Shown: positions 33,621 through 42,930 of the stretch, one piece after another | Numbering within the stretch: position 1 is the first letter of the stretch | Layout: each line of letters opens with the position of its first letter | Assembly: GCF_009604385.1 (NCBI RefSeq) | Contig: NZ_WEGJ01000010.1 | Span: 62,001 to 126,000 of the forward strand | Source: Streptomyces smaragdinus | GTDB lineage: Bacteria > Actinomycetota > Actinomycetes > Streptomycetales > Streptomycetaceae | Direction of reading: 5' to 3' | DNA: 64,000 nucleotides | Notes under the pieces: generated by a model | The model's input: only the letters and a program-made list of their open reading frames with translations | Database searches by the model: none | Told to the model about the DNA's origin: nothing | Position numbers and translations under genes: made by a program

Positions 33621-35372
33621 ATGTCCGACAGCCCCAGCACGTGGACGACCGTAACCCAGTTCCGGGTGGGCGAAGTCCTCGCCGAACTCGGCATGATCAC
33701 GCCCGACAGGGCCCGGGAGGTGACCGGGGCCCGCGCGGACGAGGAGCTGACGGAGCCCCTCCGCGTCGCGGAGGCACTGGCGGAGTTCGGCGTCGCGGTC
33801 GGCATTCCCTGCGACCGCGTCGACCACCCGCACGAGCGGTACGGGGCGCTGCTGGCCGACGCCGCCGCGCTCACCGGCGGCGCGATCACCGTCGACGGCT
33901 ACCGCTTCGAGCAGCTGAGCCCCGACTCCGGCGCGGGGGTCATCCACTTCACGTGCAACGGCGAGGCGATCACCGTAGACGTCGAGGAAGCGTCGTACGA
34001 CCGCATGGACATCACGTCGGCGGAGCTCGCGCTCGAACTGCTCGGGGCCGACGGCGATCCCCGGATGTTCCGCCACCTGGCGACCGGGAAGGCGCTGGGG
34101 ACGGCGGACAGTTATCTGGTCCTGGCCACCCCCGAGCAGCGCGCGGAGCTGCACGAACGGCTCGGGCTGGACTTCGACCCGGCGCTCTTCGAGGACGGCG
34201 CCGATACGCCCGTGACGCCGCCGCTGACGTACGGGCGGGTGGCCGAAGTGCTCGTCGGCCTCGGGATGGTCTCGCGCGAGAAGGCGGATCAGTACCTGGC
34301 GGAGTACAAACTGTGGACGTCGGAAATCGAGGAGACGACGCCGAACGACATCGCCCACGTCATCTCGGAGTTCGGAGCGGCCGTCATCATCCCCACCGAC
34401 AGCGTCTATTACGTCGGCGACAGCTACGGCGAGCTGCTGCAGGAGGCCGCGGCACTGACCGACGGCGCGCTGACCGTCACCGGCTACCGCTTCGAGCGGG
34501 ACGATCCGGACGACGAGGAGTCCGGCTACGGAACCCTGCACTTCGACCTCAACGGGACGCCGGTCTCCATAGACGGCGGGGAGGAGCCGGGCGACTACCT
34601 CGACCTGATGACGGCGATCGATGCCATCGACTCCCTCAGCCCCGCCATCCCCGACGCCCGGGCGTTCAGCATCGTCGTCCCCTCGGACCCCGACGACTTC
34701 CACCACTGCTACGTCCTGGCCACCCCCGAACAGCGCGACGGCCTCCACCGGCACCTCGGCGTGACCTTCGACGAGCACATCCCCCCCGCCCCCGGACCGA
34801 TCACGTTCGAGCGGATGGCCGAGGTCCTGGCCGACCTCGGCATGATCACGCCCGACAAGGCCCGGGAGGCCGTCGAGGAGTGCGGCCGCTACGCCCGGGA
34901 CCCGCTGGAACGGCTCAGCGACATAGCGAGCTACCTCCCGGAGTTCGGCGTGGCCGTCAGCCTCCACAGCGACGACGTGGACTACGCCGACGAGCACTAC
35001 GCATGGCTCCTGGACGAAGCCGCGGCCACCACCGGCGGCACCGTGACCGTCACCGACTACCGCTTCGTACGCGACAACCCCGACGACGAGGAATCCGGCG
35101 AAGGGGAGATGCACTTCGTACGCAACGGCGAACCGCTCTCCTTCATCGTCATGCAGGAGTCGAACGACTACCTCGACATCGGAGCCGCCCAGGAGGCCGT
35201 CGAATCACTCCTCCCCCAAGACGACCCACGGGCGTTCAGCGAGATCGACCTCAGGTCGGAGCGGGAGTGGGGGGACACGTACCTGGTCCTCACCACGGCC
35301 GAACAGCGCGCCGGCCTGACCGAACACCTCGGCCTGATCTTCCGGGAACCGCTCACCGTCCCGGCCGGCTGA
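33621..35372 (+). CDS. Protein of three tandem ~190-residue repeats, unknown function
   Basis: 583 residues made of three homologous units, about 11-195, 200-388 and 393-583. Each begins with a helical stretch (VAEVLADLGMITPDKAREA), continues with EFGVAVxxPxDxV and a beta region (TVTGYRFERDDPDDEESG, LHFxxNG), and ends with YLVLATPEQRAELHEHLGL. It is acidic, soluble, with no signal peptide or membrane span. AGGAG lies 8 nt before the ATG. The repeated shape suggests a binding scaffold. I do not recognise the family. Confidence 0.8.
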   Translation: MSDSPSTWTTVTQFRVGEVLAELGMITPDRAREVTGARADEELTEPLRVAEALAEFGVAVGIPCDRVDHPHERYGALLADAAALTGGAITVDGYRFEQLSPDSGAGVIHFTCNGEAITVDVEEASYDRMDITSAELALELLGADGDPRMFRHLATGKALGTADSYLVLATPEQRAELHERLGLDFDPALFEDGADTPVTPPLTYGRVAEVLVGLGMVSREKADQYLAEYKLWTSEIEETTPNDIAHVISEFGAAVIIPTDSVYYVGDSYGELLQEAAALTDGALTVTGYRFERDDPDDEESGYGTLHFDLNGTPVSIDGGEEPGDYLDLMTAIDAIDSLSPAIPDARAFSIVVPSDPDDFHHCYVLATPEQRDGLHRHLGVTFDEHIPPAPGPITFERMAEVLADLGMITPDKAREAVEECGRYARDPLERLSDIASYLPEFGVAVSLHSDDVDYADEHYAWLLDEAAATTGGTVTVTDYRFVRDNPDDEESGEGEMHFVRNGEPLSFIVMQESNDYLDIGAAQEAVESLLPQDDPRAFSEIDLRSEREWGDTYLVLTTAEQRAGLTEHLGLIFREPLTVPAG

Positions 35373-35379
35373 CCGGGCC

Positions 35380-35640
35380 TCACCCCCGCTTGCGCCGCCG
35401 CAGCCCCGCCGCCGTCAGCCGCGCGACCAGCTCCCGCGACCGCACCTCCTCGGCCCCCAGCCGGACCGCGTCCGCGTACCGCGAGGCAGGCACGTCGTAA
35501 TGGTCCCGGTCGAAGCCCCGCCGCGGCACCCCGAGCCGTTCGGCGAAGGCGTGCAGCTCGGCCAGGGACGTGTCGCTGACCAGGTGGGACCACAGCCGCC
35601 CGTGCCCCGGCCAGTCCGGGGGGTCTATCAGGACGGTCAT
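35380..35640 (-). CDS. DUF4031-family protein
   Basis: 86 residues: MTVLIDPPDWPGHGRLWSHL at the start, then ELHAFAERLGVPRRGFDRDHYDVP and a basic tail. This is the DUF4031 signature. It is a small protein found in many actinobacteria with no assigned function. The start overlaps the previous gene's stop as ATGA, so the two are co-translated. It converges on the repeat protein 7 bp away. Confidence 0.87.
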   Translation of the reverse strand: MTVLIDPPDWPGHGRLWSHLVSDTSLAELHAFAERLGVPRRGFDRDHYDVPASRYADAVRLGAEEVRSRELVARLTAAGLRRRKRG

Positions 35641-36047
35641 TCGCCGGAGTACGGCAGGACGGGGCCGAGCCGGCCGATCGCCGCCACCGCCGTGCCCGTC
35701 TTGCCGCACACCCAGTGCGGGTCCGCGCCCAGCTCCGGCTCGACGTCGAGGGCGTGCGGGCCGGACGCGTCGATGTCCGCGCAGACGGGGCACAGGGGCC
35801 AGCGGCCGTACGCCTCCAGCAGGGCGTCCTGGACGTCCTGGGCGACGAGCCCGGTGACGAAGTCGACGCCCTGCGGCCACTGCTCCGCCCACCAGCGGCG
35901 GTGGGTGACGGAGTCCTCGAGCATCGACACGACGTCGGGCGCCGTCACCCGGCCCGCGGAGAGGTCGGCGAGGACCAGGGCGCGGGCGAGGTGCAGCGCC
36001 TGTTCCAGCCGGGGGGTGGCGGGGTCTTCGGGCTTGTCGGGCTCCAT
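35637..36047 (-). CDS. Hypothetical protein with a CxxC pair, coupled to DUF4031
   Basis: 136 residues. The first half is helical (LEQALHLARALVLADLSAGRVTAPDVVSMLEDS). The second half contains CPVC (~95) and a later WVCGKTG that could together bind a metal. The ATG at 36047 is used. An in-frame GTG 18 nt earlier is an alternative. Upstream AGGGA is at a long spacing. It shares a 4-bp ATGA overlap with the DUF4031 gene. The family is not recognised. Confidence 0.75.
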   Translation of the reverse strand: MEPDKPEDPATPRLEQALHLARALVLADLSAGRVTAPDVVSMLEDSVTHRRWWAEQWPQGVDFVTGLVAQDVQDALLEAYGRWPLCPVCADIDASGPHALDVEPELGADPHWVCGKTGTAVAAIGRLGPVLPYSGE

Positions 36048-36140
36048 GGGGCCATTGTCCCTCACCGGGGGGACGTGCCGCCTGGGCCGGTACGACGCCC
36101 GTCCCCCGCGGGGATGAGGCGTATGTCGCTCGACGGGGGG

Positions 36141-36170
36141 TTGACGTTCCGGGCTGTCTGAAAATACCTT
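36141..36170 (+). promoter_or_regulatory. Promoter of murR (leaderless)
   Basis: TTGACG (36141-36146) and TACCTT (36165-36170) with an 18-bp spacer. A start of transcription 7-8 bp later would fall on the murR GTG at 36178, implying a leaderless message. The first MurR-type operator overlaps the -10 box. Confidence 0.65.
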
Positions 36171-36173
36171 TCA
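36159..36173. promoter_or_regulatory. MurR-type operator 1
   Basis: TGAAA-ATACC-TTTCA, a perfect 5-bp inverted repeat with 5-bp spacer over the -10 box of murR. RpiR/MurR-family proteins commonly bind such TGAAA/TTTCA dyads. Binding here would block the promoter, giving autoregulation. Confidence 0.65.
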
Positions 36174-36177
36174 TGAT

Positions 36178-37131
36178 GTGAGCTACAGCGTGAAGGAAAC
36201 TTTCACCCCGCAGGCATCAGGGTCCCCCGCCCCGCAGACGGCCCCGCCCGCGCCGGCCGCCCTCGCGGCGAAGGTGCGGACGGTGGCCCCGTCCATGACG
36301 CGCTCGATGCAGCGCGTCGCCGAAGCCGTCGCCGGCGACCCGGCGGGCTGCGCCGCGCTCACGGTCACGGGACTGGCCGAGCGTACGGGCACGTCGGAGG
36401 CGACGGTGGTGCGCACGGCGCGGCTGCTGGGGTATCCCGGCTATCGCGATCTGCGCCTCGCGCTCGCCGCCGCGGCGGCCCAGCAGGAGGCCGGGCGCGC
36501 GCCCGCCGTGACGGCGGACATCGCGGTGGACGACCCGCTGTCCGACGTGATCATCAAGCTCGCGCGGGACGAGCAGCAGGCCCTGGCGGACACCGCCGCC
36601 GGTCTGGACCCCGTCCAGCTGGAGGCGGCCGTCGCCGCGATGACGGCGGCCCGCCGGATCGACATCTACGGCGTGGGCAACTCCAACCTCGTCGGCCAGG
36701 ACCTGATGCACAAGCTGCTGCGCATAGGGTCCGTCGCGCACGCCCCGGCCGATCCGCATCTGGCCGTGACCAACGCCGTCCAGCTGCGCGCCGGCGACGT
36801 CGCCATCGCCATCACGCACTCGGGGCGCACGGCGGACGTGATAGAGCCGCTGCGCGTCGCGTTCGACCACGGGGCGACGACGATCGCCATCACGGGCCGC
36901 CCGGACGGGCCGGTCGCGCAGTACGCGGACCATATCCTCACGACGTCCACGGGCCGCGAGAGCGAGCTGCGCCCGGCGGCCATGTCGAGCCGTACGGGAC
37001 AGCTGCTCGTCGTCGACTGCCTCTTCATAGGCGTGGCCCAGCGGAGCTACGAGCGGGCGGCCCCGGCCCTCGCCGCGTCGTACGAGGCCCTCGCCCACCG
37101 CCACAGCCCGGGCGGCCGGCAGAGAGCCTGA
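36178..37131 (+). CDS. murR: RpiR/MurR-family regulator with SIS domain
   Basis: 317 residues. The N-terminal helix-turn-helix (~40-95, ALTVTGLAERTGTSEATVVRTARLLGYPGYRDLRLAL) precedes a sugar-phosphate-binding SIS domain (~130-270) with RIDIYGVGNSNLVGQDLMHKLLRIG and AIAITHSGRTADVIEPL. The effector is presumably N-acetylmuramate 6-phosphate, given murQ downstream (79-bp gap). It probably represses its own operon through the two TGAAA-N5-TTTCA sites. The GTG start falls on the expected +1, so the mRNA is likely leaderless. The gene name rests on the murQ link. Confidence 0.85.
   Translation: MSYSVKETFTPQASGSPAPQTAPPAPAALAAKVRTVAPSMTRSMQRVAEAVAGDPAGCAALTVTGLAERTGTSEATVVRTARLLGYPGYRDLRLALAAAAAQQEAGRAPAVTADIAVDDPLSDVIIKLARDEQQALADTAAGLDPVQLEAAVAAMTAARRIDIYGVGNSNLVGQDLMHKLLRIGSVAHAPADPHLAVTNAVQLRAGDVAIAITHSGRTADVIEPLRVAFDHGATTIAITGRPDGPVAQYADHILTTSTGRESELRPAAMSSRTGQLLVVDCLFIGVAQRSYERAAPALAASYEALAHRHSPGGRQRA
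36191..36205. promoter_or_regulatory. MurR-type operator 2
   Basis: TGAAG-GAAAC-TTTCA, one mismatch from the ideal dyad, inside the first codons of murR. Its centre is 32 bp from that of operator 1, three helical turns, which would allow cooperative binding on one face. Confidence 0.55.
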
Positions 37132-37210
37132 CGGGCGGGACCGTCCCGGACCCGGTCCCGCCGCACCCGTCCCACCGTCACCCCAGCACCGCCAGGAAAG
37201 CGCACCACCC

Positions 37211-38209
37211 GTGACCACGTCCGACCATCAGCAGGCTCCCCTGCACCCCCACCGAAAGAGCCGCCACCCCATGCCCTCGACCGCTGATCCGGCGGATCTC
37301 CGCCGCCAGCTGGAAACGATGACGACCGAGGCGTTCCGCCCGGAGCTGTCGGAGATCGACCGTCTGCCCACGGTCGAGATCGCCCGCATCATGAACGCCG
37401 GGGACGCCACCGTCCCCGCGTCCGTCGCGAAGCGGCTGCCCGCGATCGCCGCGGCGATCGACGCCACGGCCGAGCGAATGGCCCGCGGCGGACGGCTGAT
37501 CTACGTCGGCGCCGGCACGGCCGGCCGGCTCGGCGTGATCGACGCCAGCGAGTGCCCGCCGACGTTCGCCACGGACCCGTCGCAGGTGGTGGGCCTGATC
37601 GCCGGCGGCGACGGCGCGATCCGCACCTCGGTGGAGGGCGCGGAGGACAGCGCGTCCCTGGCCGCGGCCGACCTGGACGCGATCCGGATCGGCCCCGACG
37701 ACACCGTGGTCGGCGTCTCCGCGTCGGGCCGCACGCCGTACGCCATCGGCGGCGTGCAGCACGCCCGCGCGCTGGGCGCCCTGACCATCGGCCTCTCCTG
37801 CAACGAGGGCTCGGCGCTGGCCGCGGCGGCGGAGCACGGCATCGAGGTCGTCACGGGCCCGGAGCTGATCGCCGGCTCCACCCGGCTGAAGGCGGGCACG
37901 GCGCAGAAGCTGGTCCTCAACATGATCTCGACGATCACGATGATCCGTCTGGGCAAGACCTACGGAAACCTGATGGTGGACGTCCGCGCGTCGAACGAGA
38001 AGCTGCGCGCCCGCTCGCACCGCATCGTGTCCCTGGCCACGGGCGCCTCGGACGACGAGATCGTCAAGGCCCTCGCGGCGACGAACGGCGAGGTCAAGAA
38101 CGCGATCCTGACCATCCTCGGCCAGGTCGACGGCCCCTCCGCCGCCCGCCTCCTCGCAGCGTCGAACGGCCACCTCCGCGCGGCCCTCCAGGCGGCCTCC
38201 GCCTCGTAA
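37211..38209 (+). CDS. murQ: N-acetylmuramic acid 6-phosphate etherase
   Basis: 332 residues from the GTG, or 312 from the ATG at 37271. Cleaves the lactyl ether of MurNAc-6-phosphate to give GlcNAc-6-phosphate and D-lactate in peptidoglycan recycling. The SIS fold shows GRLIYVGAGTAGRLGVIDASECPPTF, with the catalytic Glu in SECPPTF, and IRTSVEGAEDS with the second Glu. Later GLSCNEGSALAAAAEHGIEVVTGPELIAGSTRLKAGTAQK fits the family. AGGAAAG is ~10 nt before the GTG. Its GlcNAc-6-P product would feed NagA encoded at 49185. Confidence 0.93.
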   Translation: MTTSDHQQAPLHPHRKSRHPMPSTADPADLRRQLETMTTEAFRPELSEIDRLPTVEIARIMNAGDATVPASVAKRLPAIAAAIDATAERMARGGRLIYVGAGTAGRLGVIDASECPPTFATDPSQVVGLIAGGDGAIRTSVEGAEDSASLAAADLDAIRIGPDDTVVGVSASGRTPYAIGGVQHARALGALTIGLSCNEGSALAAAAEHGIEVVTGPELIAGSTRLKAGTAQKLVLNMISTITMIRLGKTYGNLMVDVRASNEKLRARSHRIVSLATGASDDEIVKALAATNGEVKNAILTILGQVDGPSAARLLAASNGHLRAALQAASAS

Positions 38210-38220
38210 CCTCCGGAGCG

Positions 38221-38262
38221 CCGGACCGCCGGAAACCCGGACCGCCGGACCGCCGGACCGCG
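38221..38262. repeat. Short tandem repeat of CCGGACCG units
   Basis: Five imperfect copies of CCGGACCG or CGCCGGA in the gap between murQ and its terminator. It is low-complexity and can fold on itself. I see no gene in it. Confidence 0.6.
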
Positions 38263-38270
38263 GCAACGCC

Positions 38271-38310
38271 GAAGGGCGGCACCCCTCCCGCAGGAGAGGT
38301 GCCGCCCTTC
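38271..38310. terminator. Terminator between murQ and groEL2
   Basis: GAAGGGCGGCACC pairs with GGTGCCGCCCTTC around a GC-rich loop. It serves convergent murQ and groEL2. Confidence 0.8.
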
Positions 38311-38340
38311 AGCAGTGCTGGACGAACCCTGGGCCGAGGC

Positions 38341-40120
<1,780 letters not shown>

Positions 40121-40129
40121 CGCCAATGA

Positions 40130-40156
40130 TTAGCACTCGGGGTCATCGAGTGCAAG
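40130..40156. promoter_or_regulatory. CIRCE operator 2 (HrcA)
   Basis: TTAGCACTC-N9-GAGTGCAAG. The left arm is perfect and the right arm matches 7 of 9. It is 36 bp centre to centre from operator 1, with the two perfect arms facing each other. Confidence 0.8.
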
Positions 40157-40230
40157 CGGCTCTCCTCGAGGATTGCTCTGACCTGGGGTTCTTCCGAAGC
40201 TCCGGAACGCCGTCCGGGCACAGACGCGGC

Positions 40231-40266
40231 CAGGGGCCCACACCCCTCCCCGGGTGTGGGCCCCTG
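40231..40266. terminator. Strong terminator after the cold-shock gene
   Basis: A 15-bp perfect stem (CAGGGGCCCACACCC with its complement) and a 6-nt loop. It lies between the 3' end of the cold-shock gene and the groEL2 promoter, both on the minus strand, so it insulates groEL2 from read-through. Confidence 0.88.
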
Positions 40267-40303
40267 GCCCCTGAGTCTCCTGCGGCCGAAGCGCGGCGCG
40301 AAG

Positions 40304-40510
40304 TCAGCCCGCGGCTACGCGGACCATGTCTGCCTGCGGCCCCTTCTGGCCCTGCGAGATCTCGAACTCGACCCGCTGACCTTCCTCGAGGGTGCGGTAC
40401 CCGTCCATCTGGATCGCGCTGTAGTGGACGAAAACATCCGCACCACCGTCGACCGCGATGAAGCCGTACCCCTTCTCCGCGTTGAACCACTTGACGGTGC
40501 CCTGAGCCAT
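40304..40510 (-). CDS. Cold-shock protein, CspA type
   Basis: A 68-residue single OB-fold: [33 protein letters not shown] has both RNP motifs (KGYGFI, VFVHYS). The rest, [25 protein letters not shown], is standard. An RNA chaperone binding single-stranded RNA. This is the short form, unlike the extended protein at 10814-11197. The long upstream gap (to 40991) suggests an extended 5' untranslated leader, as in other csp genes. It is insulated from groEL2 by a terminator. Confidence 0.95.
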   Translation of the reverse strand: MAQGTVKWFNAEKGYGFIAVDGGADVFVHYSAIQMDGYRTLEEGQRVEFEISQGQKGPQADMVRVAAG

Positions 40511-40991
40511 TCCTAACTCCCCTATTGCTGGCCCTTACACAGGACCGCACTCCGCGGACCCGGGTCAGACCTCACCCACGACCCTCCCCCAACACCGTGG
40601 GGGCGTACGCCGGAACGCGTCGACCGCGGCTGAATGTATCTGCACCGATGCCGTCTGCAACAGGTCAATCGGACGAGAATTCTGGGCACAGACGATCGGT
40701 ATTTATCCGCCGAAATCCCGGATCTTCAGGGCAAATCGGGCCGGGCATAGCCCACCAACACGACAATTCGCGCACCGACTTCGTGCATAACTTGTCGTGT
40801 TCTCATATGCGTCGGGCATGAACCACCCGGAGGACACCACCGGGGAACGCCCCAACCCTATCGCTAGTCCACCGGCGCGCGACGCCGACCCGGGCCCCGG
40901 CGACTGTCCCGTACGTCACAGCGCCCCCTCCCGGAGCGGACTCCGGAAGGGGGCGCACAACCGCGTACGGCGGGCAGAGCCCGACGCGGGC
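40511..40991. other. Non-coding gap: csp leader and moaD-type terminator
   Basis: This 481-bp gap holds an AT-richer stretch (40640-40810) likely to contain the csp promoter and leader. The terminator of the sulfur-carrier operon is at 40921-40956. An open frame starting near 40797 on the plus strand runs antisense through the carrier gene and is not credible. I see no small gene. Confidence 0.5.
40921..40956. terminator. Terminator of the ThrC-like/sulfur-carrier operon
   Basis: A 16-bp stem (GCGCCCCCTCCCGGAG, one mismatch) around a CGGA tetraloop, 35 bp beyond the carrier stop. Confidence 0.85.
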
Positions 40992-41270
40992 TCAGCAGCC
41001 GCCGGCGACCGCCGGGATGATCGACACGCCCGCGCCGTCCGGAGTGGCGGTCGCGAGGCCGTCGGCGAAGCGGACGTCGTCGTCGTTCACGTACACGTTC
41101 ACGAAGCGGCGCAGCTTGCCCTGGTCGTCCAGCACCCGGGCGGCGATGCCGGTGTGGTTCTTGTCCAGATCGGCGAGCACCTCGGCCAGCGTGCCGCCCT
41201 CGGCCGGAACCTCGGACTGTCCGCCGGTGTAGGTGCGCAGGATGGTGGGAATACGAACGTTCACGCTCAT
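40992..41270 (-). CDS. CysO-like ubiquitin-fold sulfur carrier ending Gly-Gly-Cys
   Basis: 92 residues of the MoaD/ThiS fold. The sequence resembles mycobacterial CysO (VRIPTILRTYTGGQ, GKLRRFVNVYVNDDDVRF, IIPAVAGG). Such carriers receive sulfur as a C-terminal Gly thiocarboxylate after adenylation. Here the diglycine (90-91) is followed by one Cys (92), which must be removed, presumably by a Mec+-type JAMM peptidase encoded elsewhere. It starts 52 bp after the ThrC-like gene on the same strand, so it shares the SAM riboswitch. This context points to homocysteine rather than molybdopterin or thiamin synthesis. Confidence 0.88.
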   Translation of the reverse strand: MSVNVRIPTILRTYTGGQSEVPAEGGTLAEVLADLDKNHTGIAARVLDDQGKLRRFVNVYVNDDDVRFADGLATATPDGAGVSIIPAVAGGC

Positions 41271-41322
41271 GGAATTCGGCCTCCGTCGGAAGTCGTGGGG
41301 AGTGAGGGAGAGAGGGGGATGG

Positions 41323-42600
41323 TCAGGCGAGGCCGGCCGCGCGGAAGGCGTCCAGGCTGGGCTTGATGGTCGCGGACACACCCGTCGTCGGGGCGACCGC
41401 GTCCAGCGTCTTGAGGCCGTCGCCGGTGTTCAGCGCGACGGTGGTCTCCGACGGGCTGATCCGCCCGTCCGCGACGAGCTTCTTCAGCACGCCGAACGTC
41501 ACGCCGCCCGCCGTCTCGGCGAACACGCCCTCCGTCCGGGCGAGCAGCTTGATCGCGTCCACGACCTGCTCGTCGTTCACGTCCTCCACCGCGCCGCCGG
41601 TGCGCCGGGCGATGTCCAGGACGTACGGGCCGTCGGCCGGGTTGCCGATGGCGAGGGACTTGGCGATGGTGTCCGGCCGCACCGGGCGGACCACGTCGTG
41701 CCCGTCCTTGTACGCCCGCGACACCGGCGAGCAGCCCTCCGCCTGGGCGCCGAAGATCTTGTACGGCCGGTCCTCGACGAGCCCCAGCGCGATGAGCTCC
41801 TTGAGCCCCTTGTCGATCTTCGTGAGCTGTGAGCCGGAGGCGACGGGGATCACCAGGTTGTCCGGCAGCCGCCAGCCGAGCTGCTCGCAGATCTCGTACG
41901 CCAGGGTCTTGGACCCCTCCGCGTAGTACGGCCGCAGATTGACGTTCGTGAAGCCCCAGCCCTCGCCGATCTCATCCCCGATGAGCTCCGAGCAGAAGCG
42001 GTTCACGTCGTCGTACGTGCCCTCGATGCCGACGACCTCGCCGCCGTACACCGCGGCCATCAGGACCTTGCCCTGCTCCAGGTCGTACGGGATGAAGACG
42101 CACGACCGCAGCCCCGCCCGGGCGGCGGCGGCGCCGACCGCGCCGGCCAGGTTGCCGGTGGAGGAGCAGGACAGCGTGGTGAAGCCGAAGGCGCGGGCGG
42201 CCTCGACGGCGATGGCCACGACGCGGTCCTTGAAGGAGTGCGTCGGGTTGCCGGAGTCGTCCTTCACGTACAGGTTCCCGGCGTCGACGCCGAGCTCGGC
42301 GGCGAGGTGGTCGGCCTGGATCAGCCGGGTGAAGCCGGGGTTGGTGTTGGGCTTGTCCGCCACGTCCGCCGGGACGGGCAGCAGCGGGGCGTAGCGCCAG
42401 ATGTTCGCCGGACCGGCCTCGATGCGCGCCCGCAGCGCGGCGGGGTCCCCGGGCAGGTCGTAGGCGACCTCCAGGGGCCCGAAACACTCCTCGCAGGCGA
42501 AGACCGGCCCGAGCGGGACACGGTGGCCGCACTCCCGGCAGGACAGGGCGGTGGCGGGACCGAGATCGACGGCGGCGGGTGCAACTGTGTCGACAGCCAT
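41323..42600 (-). CDS. Threonine-synthase-like PLP enzyme under a SAM riboswitch
   Basis: 425 residues. A Cys4 zinc knuckle (CRECG and CEEC, Cys 21, 24, 36, 39) precedes a fold-type II PLP core with the Schiff-base Lys124 in NPTHSFKDR, the phosphate loop SCSSTGNLAGAVG, and IPVASGSQLTKIDKGL. Homology alone says threonine synthase, which uses O-phosphohomoserine. The SAM-I riboswitch and the co-transcribed sulfur carrier instead suggest sulfhydrylation of O-phosphohomoserine to homocysteine. The ATG at 42600 is the start downstream of the riboswitch. An ATG at 42624 lies inside its closing helix. Confidence 0.85.
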   Translation of the reverse strand: MAVDTVAPAAVDLGPATALSCRECGHRVPLGPVFACEECFGPLEVAYDLPGDPAALRARIEAGPANIWRYAPLLPVPADVADKPNTNPGFTRLIQADHLAAELGVDAGNLYVKDDSGNPTHSFKDRVVAIAVEAARAFGFTTLSCSSTGNLAGAVGAAAARAGLRSCVFIPYDLEQGKVLMAAVYGGEVVGIEGTYDDVNRFCSELIGDEIGEGWGFTNVNLRPYYAEGSKTLAYEICEQLGWRLPDNLVIPVASGSQLTKIDKGLKELIALGLVEDRPYKIFGAQAEGCSPVSRAYKDGHDVVRPVRPDTIAKSLAIGNPADGPYVLDIARRTGGAVEDVNDEQVVDAIKLLARTEGVFAETAGGVTFGVLKKLVADGRISPSETTVALNTGDGLKTLDAVAPTTGVSATIKPSLDAFRAAGLA

Positions 42601-42619
42601 GGAAACGGAGGCCTCTCTC

Positions 42620-42752
42620 CTCATCTTCCCCGCGGCGTATTTCGCCGCAGGACGGAATTGGCACCATCTCCGCCGTGGGCCTTCGTGAAAAAGGACCGGT
42701 CGGAGGGTTGCCGGGGCTTCAACGGGCCGTTCCCTCTGCCCCTCTGGATGAG
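42620..42752 (-). promoter_or_regulatory. SAM-I (S-box) riboswitch
   Basis: Read on the minus strand: P1 arms CUCAUC (42752-42747) and GAUGAG (42625-42620) enclose the conserved core. This has AGAGGGGCAGAGGGA, GGCCCG, UGAAGCC, GGCAACC (42712-42706), GGUGCCAAUUCC (42665-42654), and a GCGGCG/CGCCGC hairpin before the closing helix. All hallmark S-box blocks are present in order. The ribosome-binding stretch GGAGAG follows P1 at once, so SAM binding probably blocks translation. The remaining 42753-42930 carries the divergent promoters of this operon and gpgS. Confidence 0.95.
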
Positions 42753-42930
42753 CGGTATGCAGTTGTTTTTCACACGAGTGCGCTCGAACGGGCGTCGACA
42801 CGGACTCGATCGACCCCGACATGCGGTGGTCACACGCGCTGTTCAAGACTGTAACCGACAGCAGCGACTGTTGAGATAGTCGTCCGAACCGCGAGACACG
42901 TCACATTCGTACCGAGACCGGAGGTAGCAC

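Noticed and set aside
40797-41366. Plus-strand frame over the sulfur-carrier gene
   Set aside because: It crosses the operon terminator and runs antisense to a clear CysO-like protein.
42600-42624. ATG at 42624 as the start of the ThrC-like protein
   Set aside because: It lies inside the riboswitch closing helix. The ATG at 42600 follows the ribosome site and begins the usual N terminus.
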